A DNA stretch of 7,962 nt, taken from contig DPCD01000054.1 of assembly GCA_003516765.1 (NCBI GenBank), positions 1-7,962 of the forward strand. Direction: 5' to 3'. This document shows positions 1-5,941 of the stretch, piece after piece; position 1 is the stretch's first letter, and every line of letters begins with the position of its first letter. The stretch comes from Clostridiales bacterium (GTDB lineage Bacteria; Bacillota; Clostridia; Oscillospirales; Oscillospiraceae). Both the position numbers and the translations under genes were made by a program. The notes under the pieces were generated by a model, which searched no databases, had not been told where the DNA came from, and worked only from the letters and a program-made list of their open reading frames with translations.

Positions 1-27
1 GCACGGCCGGTGGTTATGATTAAGTAA
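1..27 (+). CDS. Possible C-terminal tail of an upstream gene
   Basis: Reading from base 1, the frame gives ARPVVMIK followed by a TAA stop at 25-27, immediately before the ribosome binding site of the LOG-family gene. The other two forward frames also stop within the first 23 bases, so this is only the most natural of three options. If real, the upstream gene would be the preceding member of one transcription unit with the LOG gene, separated by 13 bases. Eight residues are too few to name a family. Confidence 0.3.
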   Translation, partial: ARPVVMIK

Positions 28-40
28 CGGAGGAATGCGC

Positions 41-577
41 ATGAACATTACGGTCTATCTGGGCGCAAAGGAAGGAAATGACCCGGGGCTTAAAAAAGCG
101 GTGCAAGAATTGGGAACGTGGATTGGTTCAAGTGGAAATGCGCTTGTTTATGGCGGCTCGAAATCCGGGCTGATGGGCGCAATTGCAGACAGCGTTCTGG
201 CTGCCGGCGGTGAAGTGACCGGTGTGGAGCCGGAATTTTTCATCCAGGACGAGTTTCAGCACGCCGGTCTGACGAAGCTGATCGTGACGAAGGACATGCC
301 CGAGCGCAAAAGCAAAATGATCGAGCTGGGCGATGCTTTTCTCGCGTTCCCCGGCGGCACGGGGACGTTGGAGGAAATTACGGAGGTTATGTCCAAGGTT
401 TCCCTGAAGCACCTGAATGCGCCGTGCATTCTCTACAATCTGAACGGCTATTATAATGATCTGAAGGCGCTGCTGGATCACATGATCGAAAAAGGACTTT
501 CGTCCAGAGAGCGGCAGGAGGGAATCTATTTTGCTGCGAACCTGGAAGAGATCAAACGGATTCTGGAAGCTGGATAA
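41..577 (+). CDS. LOG-family protein (TIGR00730 Rossmann fold), predicted nucleoside 5'-monophosphate phosphoribohydrolase
   Basis: A 178-residue cytoplasmic protein of the LOG (lonely guy) family. Characterised members cleave the N-glycosidic bond of cytokinin riboside or other nucleoside 5'-monophosphates, releasing the base and ribose 5-phosphate. Visible motifs are YGGSKSGLMG (residues 37-46), an ERK motif (88-90) and the family signature PGGTGTLEE (104-112), which together form the nucleotide-binding and catalytic site; E111/E112 and R89 are the likely key residues. Length is typical of the short bacterial class. The start at 41 is preferred over the in-frame ATG at 35 because CGGAGGA (28-34) lies 7 bases before 41 but touches 35. 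It is convergent with the potABCD operon and shares its terminator. The true substrate in bacteria is often unknown; an older label for such proteins is lysine decarboxylase-like, which is misleading. Confidence 0.9.
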   Translation: MNITVYLGAKEGNDPGLKKAVQELGTWIGSSGNALVYGGSKSGLMGAIADSVLAAGGEVTGVEPEFFIQDEFQHAGLTKLIVTKDMPERKSKMIELGDAFLAFPGGTGTLEEITEVMSKVSLKHLNAPCILYNLNGYYNDLKALLDHMIEKGLSSRERQEGIYFAANLEEIKRILEAG

Positions 578-656
578 AGCCGAACGAGCAGATACACAGC
601 GCAAGCCGGTCAAGACTGACGGCAGGCGCAGGTGTGTTTGAGCCAAAAGTGCGCGA

Positions 657-688
657 AAAACCGCAGTATGCTTGCATACTGCGGTTTT
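657..688. terminator. Bidirectional rho-independent terminator between LOG gene and potD
   Basis: The arms CCGCAGTATG and CATACTGCGG pair perfectly over 10 bp around a CTTG loop. A/T flanks extend the stem to 14 bp and give a T run on both strands (TTTT on plus, TTTTT on minus). It lies 80 bases after the LOG stop and only 5 bases beyond the potD stop, so it can end both convergent transcripts. A weaker 7-bp imperfect hairpin at 605-623 precedes it. The rest of 578-656 shows nothing recognisable. Confidence 0.93.
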
Positions 689-693
689 GCCTG

Positions 694-1890
694 TTATTCA
701 GCCTCGCGCCATTTGCGGCAGCGTTTTGCTTTTCTGCGCCGGGTAACGGCGGCGGAAATCAGGAAGAACGCAACCACGGCGGCAATGGCGGCAAGCGTCA
801 GGGTGAGATACAGCGTGGTATTTGCACCTTCGGTTTTGACCGACAGCCACAGATCGTTCATCGTCTGCGTCGCTTCGATGCCAAGCTCCTCAAACGCTTC
901 GCTGCGTTCGAGCACGCTCGGGTCCGGATAAGCAACCGAGCTCGACGTGACCTCCTCGTCCATATACTCCTTCGCGGCGGTTTCCGGCGTGGAGTAGCCG
1001 ATGTAATCGAGGTTCGCCGCGGACACGTCCGGGCGGCAGAGGAAGTTGATGAACGCCTCGGCGCCTTCTTTGTTCTGGCAGCCCTTCGGGATGCACATGG
1101 CGTCCGAGAAGAAATTGAAGCCTTCCTCCGGGAAGCTGAACGCGAGGTCCGGATTCTCTTCGACCATCGTCAGATAATCTCCCGCATAGTAGGGCGCAGC
1201 CCATGCCTCGCCGCGCTCTAATTTGTCAAAGATCTGGTCCATGACGTAAGCCTGCAGAACGGGCTTCTGCGTCGCCAGAAGATCGGCAGCGTTTTTCAGC
1301 TCCTGCGCGTCTTCGGTGTTGTAGCTGTAGCCGAGCATCGACTCGGCAATGGCAAAGGCGTCGCGGGGGTTATCGAACATGAGAAGCTTGCCGGCGTATT
1401 TGCTGTTCCAGAGGCAGCTCCAGCTCTGCGCGTCCTCTTCGGAGATGTATTTTGTGTTGTAGATCAAGCCCACCGTGCCCCAGGTGTAGGGGACGGAATA
1501 CTTGTTTTCCGGGTCGTAGGACTGGTTGCGGAAGATCTCGTCGATATACTCGAAGTTCGGGACATTGGAAAAGTCGATCGGCTCAAGCATATCCTCGGAA
1601 ATGAGCTTCGCGATCATATAATCCGAAGGAATGATCACATCATACGACGTGCCGCCGGTTTTGAGCTTCGTGTACATCGACTCGTTGGAGTCAAACGTCA
1701 GATAGTTGACCTTGATGCCGGTTTCTTCCTCAAACTCGTGAATGACGTCCATGCTGTCATCGGTGCCGTCAGAGATGTACTGTCCCCAGTTGTAGACGGT
1801 GATCTCGTTTTTGGCGGCAAGCGCCGTCGTCGGAAGCAGCGCCAGAAGCAGCGTGAGCATCAGAAAGGAAGTAAGCAGTCTCTTTTTCAT
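694..1890 (-). CDS. potD: Spermidine/putrescine ABC transporter substrate-binding protein PotD, with C-terminal membrane anchor
   Basis: A 398-residue extracytoplasmic binding protein that captures polyamines and delivers them to PotB/PotC. A signal peptide is visible (MKKR, hydrophobic core to about residue 20, ALA cleavage motif at 23-25). The mature protein opens with the family's VYNWGQYI, followed by SYDVIIPSDYMI (82-93) and the C-lobe blocks NKEGAEAFINFL (273-284) and IGYSTPE (297-303). Unlike typical Gram-positive PotD lipoproteins there is no cysteine near the signal peptide end. Instead residues 359-382 form a hydrophobic helix followed by the basic tail RRRKAKRCRKWR, predicting attachment at the C terminus with that tail inside. 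Its ATG overlaps the potC stop as ATGA, and GAGGAGGG lies upstream within potC. It is the last gene of the operon. Specificity for polyamines is inferred from family and operon; related binding proteins may prefer putrescine or spermidine. Confidence 0.93.
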   Translation of the reverse strand: MKKRLLTSFLMLTLLLALLPTTALAAKNEITVYNWGQYISDGTDDSMDVIHEFEEETGIKVNYLTFDSNESMYTKLKTGGTSYDVIIPSDYMIAKLISEDMLEPIDFSNVPNFEYIDEIFRNQSYDPENKYSVPYTWGTVGLIYNTKYISEEDAQSWSCLWNSKYAGKLLMFDNPRDAFAIAESMLGYSYNTEDAQELKNAADLLATQKPVLQAYVMDQIFDKLERGEAWAAPYYAGDYLTMVEENPDLAFSFPEEGFNFFSDAMCIPKGCQNKEGAEAFINFLCRPDVSAANLDYIGYSTPETAAKEYMDEEVTSSSVAYPDPSVLERSEAFEELGIEATQTMNDLWLSVKTEGANTTLYLTLTLAAIAAVVAFFLISAAVTRRRKAKRCRKWREAE

Positions 1891-2708
1891 CCGCGGACCC
1901 TCCTCTGCGCGCCGTGCTGGACGCGCTTTTCGCTGCGCGCCTGCAGCAGATTCATAACCACCATCAGAACCAGAATCACCGCGAACATCAGCGTAAACAG
2001 AGCGTAGATCTTCGGCTGGATCGGCTTTTTGGTGTAGTTGTAAATCTCGACCGGAAGGGTGATGAAGCTCGAACCGGTGACAAAGTACGAAATGACAAAG
2101 TCGTCCAGGCTCATGGTGAATGCCATCAGAGCGCCGGAGATGATGCCAGGCATGATCTCGTGAATGACGACCTTTGTGAACGCCTGAAACGGCGTGCAGC
2201 CGAGATCCAGCGCCGCTTCCTCAAGGTCCGGGTCCATCTGCTGAAGCTTTGGCATGACGTTCAGAATGACGTAGGGGAGGTTGAAGGTGATGTGCGCAAT
2301 CAGAAGCGTCCAGAAGCCCAGAATGGAGTTGATCTTGAGCATCGTACCCGTGAACGCAAACAAAAGCGCCAGCGCAACGCCGGTCACGATGTCGGGGTTC
2401 GTCATGGGAATATTGGTGAGCGTCATGACCGCTTTGCGCATCTGCCCCTTCATCGAGTGGATGCCGACGGCTGCCATGGTGCCGAAGAACGTTGCAAGAA
2501 GACTCGACAGAATCGCAATAATCAGCGAGTTTCGCAGCAGCGTCAGAAGCGTTTCATCGCGGAAAAGGTTTGCGTACTGGCGGAAGGTGAAGCCCTTGAA
2601 GGTTGCGATGTCGAGACCTTCGTTGAACGAGGCGACTGCCAGCGCGATCATGGGGATATAGAGGAAGATGAAGACCAGAACGGTAATCGTGCGGTTTACG
2701 TGTTTCAT
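1887..2708 (-). CDS. potC: Spermidine/putrescine ABC transporter permease PotC
   Basis: A 273-residue inner-membrane permease, one half of the PotBC channel. The first hydrophobic segment (about 8-26) begins directly after a short basic N terminus, and several further segments follow, as expected for six helices. The EAA loop that docks on the ATPase is at 163-189, reading EEAALDLGCTPFQAFTKVV and ending near IMPGI. LDDFVISYF (201-209) is typical of PotC. The C terminus is basic (ARSEKRVQHGAQRR). The ATG overlaps the potB stop as ATGA. The ribosome binding site GAGGAGG lies in the last potB codons, about 13 bases from the start, which is slightly long and suggests translational coupling to potB. 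The gene also overlaps potD by 4 bases. Confidence 0.95.
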   Translation of the reverse strand: MKHVNRTITVLVFIFLYIPMIALAVASFNEGLDIATFKGFTFRQYANLFRDETLLTLLRNSLIIAILSSLLATFFGTMAAVGIHSMKGQMRKAVMTLTNIPMTNPDIVTGVALALLFAFTGTMLKINSILGFWTLLIAHITFNLPYVILNVMPKLQQMDPDLEEAALDLGCTPFQAFTKVVIHEIMPGIISGALMAFTMSLDDFVISYFVTGSSFITLPVEIYNYTKKPIQPKIYALFTLMFAVILVLMVVMNLLQARSEKRVQHGAQRRVRG

Positions 2709-3523
2709 ACCTTTGCCATGACCTCCTCTTCATCCGTCTCGCCGAAGCGGTTCATGATCGACACGCAGACGAAAATGAGAATCATCAGCACCAGACTCAT
2801 TGCTGCGCCGAGATTCGGGTTATACGCGGTTTTGAACTGGGACTCGATGACGTCGCCGATGAGCGTGGTGCCTGTCGAGCCGAGCTTCTGGGAAATGTAG
2901 AAGGTCGACACGGCGGGGACGAACACCATGGTAAGCCCCGAAAGAATGCCGGGACCCGACAGCGGAAGAACAACCTTCGTAAAGACCTGCTTGGGCGTGC
3001 ATCCGAGGTCCAGCGCCGCTTCAACGAGGCGCTTGTCGATCTTCATAATGACCGTGTACAAAGGCAGAATCATGTACGGCAGGTAGTTATAGACCATGCC
3101 GAGAATAACCGCGCCGTTGTTGCGGATGAGGGGCAGCGGAGACAGCCCCAGCGCACGGATGAAGTTGTTGATGATGCCGGTGTCCTCCAGCATCGCGACC
3201 CACGCGAGCGTGCGCAGCAGAAAGCTCATGCACATAGGGAGCATGATCAGCATCTCCAGAAAGCGCTGTGTCAGCGGCTTGCACTGCGCGATAAAGTACG
3301 CAACAGGGTAGCCGATGACCAGGCAGATCAGAGACGCGAACAGGCTCAGCCAGATCGAGCGCAGGAAGATGGGAAGATACGTTCCCATGGAGGCGAGGTT
3401 TGCAAGTGTAAACTCGCCGGTGATGGAGTCGGTAAGCGCGTAGTAAAAGACGATGCAGAGCGGGATGAGCGTAAAGAGAATCATCCACACGATATACGGC
3501 GCAGAAAGGAGCTTACTCTTCAT
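2705..3523 (-). CDS. potB: Spermidine/putrescine ABC transporter permease PotB
   Basis: A 272-residue inner-membrane permease, partner of PotC. The open frame extends upstream to 3607, but that extension lies inside potA and encodes an unlikely basic leader. The chosen ATG at 3523 has AGGAGG nine bases upstream (minus-strand ACAGGAGGAAGCCGAAG before ATG) and gives the natural start MKSKLLSAPYIVW. The first helix covers about residues 9-30, further hydrophobic segments follow, and the EAA loop (168-202) contains EAALDLGCTPKQVFTKVV. That loop is nearly the same as in PotC, as expected for paralogous permeases contacting one ATPase dimer. The start overlaps the 3' end of potA by 11 bases and the stop overlaps potC by 4. 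The C terminus, GETDEEEVMAKV, is acidic, and its codons double as the potC ribosome binding site. Confidence 0.94.
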   Translation of the reverse strand: MKSKLLSAPYIVWMILFTLIPLCIVFYYALTDSITGEFTLANLASMGTYLPIFLRSIWLSLFASLICLVIGYPVAYFIAQCKPLTQRFLEMLIMLPMCMSFLLRTLAWVAMLEDTGIINNFIRALGLSPLPLIRNNGAVILGMVYNYLPYMILPLYTVIMKIDKRLVEAALDLGCTPKQVFTKVVLPLSGPGILSGLTMVFVPAVSTFYISQKLGSTGTTLIGDVIESQFKTAYNPNLGAAMSLVLMILIFVCVSIMNRFGETDEEEVMAKV

Positions 3524-4643
3524 CTTCGGCTTCCTCCTGTGCGTCGGCGATCTCGTCGTATTCCGCACTGTAGGACGAATAGTCGCCGTAAAGACCCGAG
3601 TATTCACTCTTGTGCATGATGTGAATGTCCTCCGGGTTCAGGCGGATGCCGATGTAGGAGTCGACGGGGCAGTAGTCCGTCGTCTGAATGAGCCACTTGA
3701 AGCCCTTGAAGTCGACGATGGTGTCATAGTGGACGCCCTTGAAGGTGACAGACGTCACCGTGCCGCAGAGGTGCCCCTGCTCGGGCGGGACGATGTCGAT
3801 ATCCTCCGGGCGGATGACGACGTCGACCGGCTCATTCTTTTCAAAGCCCTTGTCGACACACTGGAACTTTCTGCCGAAGAATTTGACCAGATAGTCGTCC
3901 AGCATCACGCCGTCGAGAATGTTGGACTCACCGATGAAGTCGGCAACGAAGGCGTTTTTCGGCTCGTTGTAGATATCCTGCGGCGTGCCGATCTGCTGGA
4001 TTTTGCCCTTGTTCATGACGACAATCGTGTCGGACATGGTCAGCGCTTCTTCCTGATCGTGCGTGACATAGATAAACGTAATGCCCATGCGCTGCTGGAT
4101 ATTTTTGAGCTCGTTCTGCATATCCTTGCGCAGACGAAGGTCCAGAGCGCCCAGAGGCTCGTCGAGCAGCAGCACCTGCGGGCGGTTGACAAGCGCGCGC
4201 GCGATGGCGACACGCTGCTGCTGACCGCCGGAAAGGGAAGTGACGCGCCGGTTTTCAAAGCCCTTGAGGCTGACGATCTCCAGCATCTCGGTCACACGGT
4301 CGTCAATCTCCTCCTCGGAGAGCTTCGCCAGACGAAGACCGAAGGCGATGTTGTCGTATACGTCCAGATGCGGGAACAGCGCGTATCGCTGGAAGACGGT
4401 GTTGATTTTTCGTTTATAGGACGGCACGTCGTTGATGCGCTGTCCATTAAAAAACACATCGCCGGACGTAGGCGTCAGAAAACCACCGATAATTCGTAGC
4501 GTTGTAGTTTTTCCGCATCCACTGGGACCCAACAATGTGAGGAACTCTTTGTTGTTGATGTACAGATTGATACCGTCGAGAATGGTCTCGCCATCCTCAA
4601 ATGTCATGGAAAGATTCGACAAGCGAATGAGCTTTTCGGACAT
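3513..4643 (-). CDS. potA: Spermidine/putrescine ABC transporter ATP-binding protein PotA
   Basis: A 376-residue cytoplasmic ATPase that powers polyamine import through PotBC. In order: Walker A GPSGCGKTT (39-47), Q-loop Q85 in VFQRYALFPH, ABC signature LSGGQQQR (137-144), Walker B VLLLDEP (157-163), D-loop GALD (165-168) and switch histidine H195 in VTHDQEEA. The C-terminal part, with VVIRPEDIDI (275-284) and a later repeat-like RLNPEDIHI, matches the TOBE regulatory domain found in PotA. After about residue 345 comes a tyrosine-rich then acidic tail (EEAEDEE end) that looks longer than the domain needs. The start has GGGGGA seven bases upstream. It is the first gene of the operon, behind the promoter at 4719-4747. 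All catalytic residues are present, so it should be functional. Confidence 0.96.
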   Translation of the reverse strand: MSEKLIRLSNLSMTFEDGETILDGINLYINNKEFLTLLGPSGCGKTTTLRIIGGFLTPTSGDVFFNGQRINDVPSYKRKINTVFQRYALFPHLDVYDNIAFGLRLAKLSEEEIDDRVTEMLEIVSLKGFENRRVTSLSGGQQQRVAIARALVNRPQVLLLDEPLGALDLRLRKDMQNELKNIQQRMGITFIYVTHDQEEALTMSDTIVVMNKGKIQQIGTPQDIYNEPKNAFVADFIGESNILDGVMLDDYLVKFFGRKFQCVDKGFEKNEPVDVVIRPEDIDIVPPEQGHLCGTVTSVTFKGVHYDTIVDFKGFKWLIQTTDYCPVDSYIGIRLNPEDIHIMHKSEYSGLYGDYSSYSAEYDEIADAQEEAEDEE

Positions 4644-4662
4644 TTATCATCCCCCGTTTCGT

Positions 4663-4674
4663 TACAAATTTGTA
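4663..4674. promoter_or_regulatory. Perfect 12-bp palindrome in the potA leader, candidate operator
   Basis: TACAAATTTGTA reads identically on both strands. It lies between the predicted potA transcription start (about 4712) and the potA ribosome binding site, a place where a repressor dimer could block elongation. No regulator gene is adjacent, so the binding protein is unknown. The AT-rich core means chance occurrence is possible. Confidence 0.4.
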
Positions 4675-4684
4675 CATAGGAAAT

Positions 4685-4710
4685 ACGCGCAGGCTGTACC
4701 CCGACGCGCA
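4685..4710. repeat. Short direct repeat ACGCGCA in the potA leader
   Basis: ACGCGCA occurs at 4685-4691 and again at 4704-4710, start to start 19 bases, close to two DNA turns. The pair sits just downstream of the predicted potA transcription start. It could be a tandem binding site, but seven-base repeats in GC-rich sequence arise easily by chance. Confidence 0.25.
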
Positions 4711-4718
4711 CTAAGAGA

Positions 4719-4747
4719 AATATAAATGGTAAGCCCCCCTTTGTCAA
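4719..4747 (-). promoter_or_regulatory. Sigma-A promoter of the potABCD operon
   Basis: On the minus strand a consensus -35 box TTGACA (4747-4742) and a -10 box TATATT (4724-4719) are separated by exactly 17 bp. Transcription would begin near 4712, leaving a leader of about 70 nucleotides before the potA ATG. The -35 box lies inside one arm of an inverted repeat (4733-4793). Confidence 0.85.
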
Positions 4748-4793
4748 TAAAAATCGTGAAAAATTCTGACGAAATTTATTGCAAAGAGGGGGC
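4733..4793. repeat. Long imperfect inverted repeat after the pseudouridine synthase gene, overlapping the potA promoter
   Basis: The left arm GCCCCCCTTTGTCAATAAA (4733-4751) pairs with the right arm at 4775-4793, whose complement is GCCCCCTCTTTGCAATAAA. This gives 18 paired positions with one single-base bulge on each side and a 23-base AT-rich loop. It starts 5 bases after the pseudouridine synthase stop codon (tandem TGATAA), so it may act as that gene's terminator or 3'-end stabiliser, although no good T run follows the stem on the minus strand. Because the left arm contains the potA -35 box, it could also be a regulatory site. Confidence 0.6.
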
Positions 4794-4798
4794 GTTTA

Positions 4799-5752
4799 TC
4801 AGGAAAAATACTCAGAGACGAAACTTACGTTCTCGACTTGGAAGGTTTTCCCGTTCAGATACGCGAGACTGCCGGAATCCGTGGTAAAACGGAAGGTGAG
4901 CTTGTAGGAATAGAGCGCCTGAATTTTGCGGTCGAACTGCTTGTCGAGCTTGCCGTATTTGCCGTCGCCGAGCAGGGGATAACCGGCTGCTGCCATCTGG
5001 GCGCGGATCTGGTGGGTCCTGCCGGTGATCAGTTCGCACTCGACAAGCGACAGCCCGTTTTTCGACTGCAGGACCTTATATCGCGTGGCGCAGGTCTTCG
5101 CGCCCTTCTGCGGTGCGCTGGTAACGTAGACGCGGTTTTTGACGGCGTCCTTAAAGAGATACCCTTCGAGCGTGCCCTGCGCGGGCTTCGGCGTGCCGTG
5201 GACGATGCAAAGATAGCGCTTGTCAATCTCGCGGTCCTTGATCTTCTGGTTGAGAACGCGCAGCGCCTCGGCGGTTTTTGCGGCAATGACAATGCCGCCG
5301 GTGTTGCGGTCGATGCGGTTGCACAGCGCGGGCGTAAACGAGTTTTCCTCGCGCGGGCGCCACTCGCGTTTGGCGTATAAATACGCCTGAATGTGGTCAA
5401 TCAGCGTCTTGCCGTATTCCGAGCCGTCGTAGGGATGAACCGCCTGCCCGGGCTTTTTGTCGACCAGCAGAATGTTTTCGTCCTCATAGACGATGTTGAG
5501 CTTCGGCGCGCTGACCGTGAGGTAGGCGTTTTCCTGCTTCGGCGTGTCGAAAAATTCGTCGTTGATGTAGAGCTGGACGAGATCGCCTTCGCACAGGTGG
5601 ATGTCGCGCTCGGCGCGCTTGCCGTTGACCTTGATGCGCTTGAGGCGGATATATTTCTGCAGCAGCGACGCCGGCAGCAGCGGAACCGATTTGGAGACGA
5701 ACCGGTCCAGGCGCTGCCCGACGTCGTTTTTGCCGATGGAAAGTTCCTTCAT
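4799..5752 (-). CDS. RluA-family 23S rRNA pseudouridine synthase (RluC/RluD-like)
   Basis: A 317-residue cytoplasmic enzyme that isomerises specific uridines in RNA, most likely in 23S rRNA, to pseudouridine. An S4 RNA-binding domain occupies about residues 11-62 (VGQRLDRFVSK and IKVNGKRAERD). The catalytic domain follows, with the active-site aspartate D148 in NRIDRNTGGIV (145-155); the wider family usually reads HRLDxxTSG, so this is a variant subfamily with the aspartate kept. Other family blocks are GRTHQIRAQM (244-253) and LGDGKYG (261-267). The start at 5752 is chosen because AAGGAG lies nine bases upstream and the S4 domain begins soon after; the frame stays open to 5920 but that extension would cross the promoter. 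It has its own promoter (5799-5827) and is divergent from yceD. The exact target uridine cannot be read from sequence. Confidence 0.92.
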   Translation of the reverse strand: MKELSIGKNDVGQRLDRFVSKSVPLLPASLLQKYIRLKRIKVNGKRAERDIHLCEGDLVQLYINDEFFDTPKQENAYLTVSAPKLNIVYEDENILLVDKKPGQAVHPYDGSEYGKTLIDHIQAYLYAKREWRPREENSFTPALCNRIDRNTGGIVIAAKTAEALRVLNQKIKDREIDKRYLCIVHGTPKPAQGTLEGYLFKDAVKNRVYVTSAPQKGAKTCATRYKVLQSKNGLSLVECELITGRTHQIRAQMAAAGYPLLGDGKYGKLDKQFDRKIQALYSYKLTFRFTTDSGSLAYLNGKTFQVENVSFVSEYFS

Positions 5753-5798
5753 ATCGAATATCTCCTTATAAAAATGGAGCGTTTTGCATTGCAACGTG

Positions 5799-5827
5799 AT
5801 TTTATCATGGGAAGGCGGCGGTGTAAA
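5799..5827 (-). promoter_or_regulatory. Sigma-A promoter of the pseudouridine synthase gene
   Basis: On the minus strand, -35 TTTACA (5827-5822) and -10 TAAAAT (5804-5799) are 17 bp apart. A TG one base before the -10 box makes it an extended -10. The predicted start near 5792 leaves about 40 leader nucleotides. A small palindrome, TTGCATTGCAA (5784-5794), lies at the predicted start. Confidence 0.75.
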
Positions 5828-5880
5828 GCGTGGCAGCTCGCAGATTTTTGAAAAAAGATAAAATTTTTTGGAAAAAGCAT

Positions 5881-5909
5881 TTGACTTTCCGGCGTTCTTT
5901 CGATATAAT
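5881..5909 (+). promoter_or_regulatory. Strong sigma-A promoter of yceD-rpmF
   Basis: -35 TTGACT (5881-5886) and a perfect -10 TATAAT (5904-5909) are separated by 17 bp. Immediately upstream, 5850-5880 is made of A and T tracts that resemble an UP element for RNA polymerase alpha subunit contact. This fits the high expression needed for a ribosomal protein operon. Transcription would start near 5916, about 26 bases before the yceD ATG. Confidence 0.88.
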
Positions 5910-5941
5910 ATCCATCGCACGATTATGGATTGGAGGGCGCT

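Noticed and set aside
605..623. Hairpin GCCGGTCA/TGACGGC after the LOG gene as a separate terminator
   Set aside because: It has a bulge and no T run; the stronger hairpin at 657-688 explains termination.
3524..3607. Extended N terminus for PotB starting at 3607
   Set aside because: It lies wholly within potA and lacks a ribosome binding site, while ATG 3523 has a good AGGAGG and begins directly before the first membrane helix.
3453..4499. A 348-codon plus-strand open frame opposite potA, and similar long frames opposite potBC (1914-2900) and der (6707-7630, minus)
   Set aside because: They are exact antisense shadows of strongly supported genes, have no ribosome binding site, and their products have biased compositions without recognisable domains.
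4597..4677. A 26-codon minus-strand upstream open frame overlapping the potA start
   Set aside because: No Shine-Dalgarno sequence precedes its ATG and the peptide has no regulatory hallmark such as clustered rare or arginine/ornithine-type codons.
4644..4720. Riboswitch in the potA leader
   Set aside because: The leader is only about 70 nucleotides and shows no recognised riboswitch core or terminator/antiterminator pair.
5753..5920. Extended N terminus for the pseudouridine synthase
   Set aside because: The extension crosses a well-formed promoter and the AT-rich divergent region; the start at 5752 has a clear ribosome binding site just before the S4 domain.
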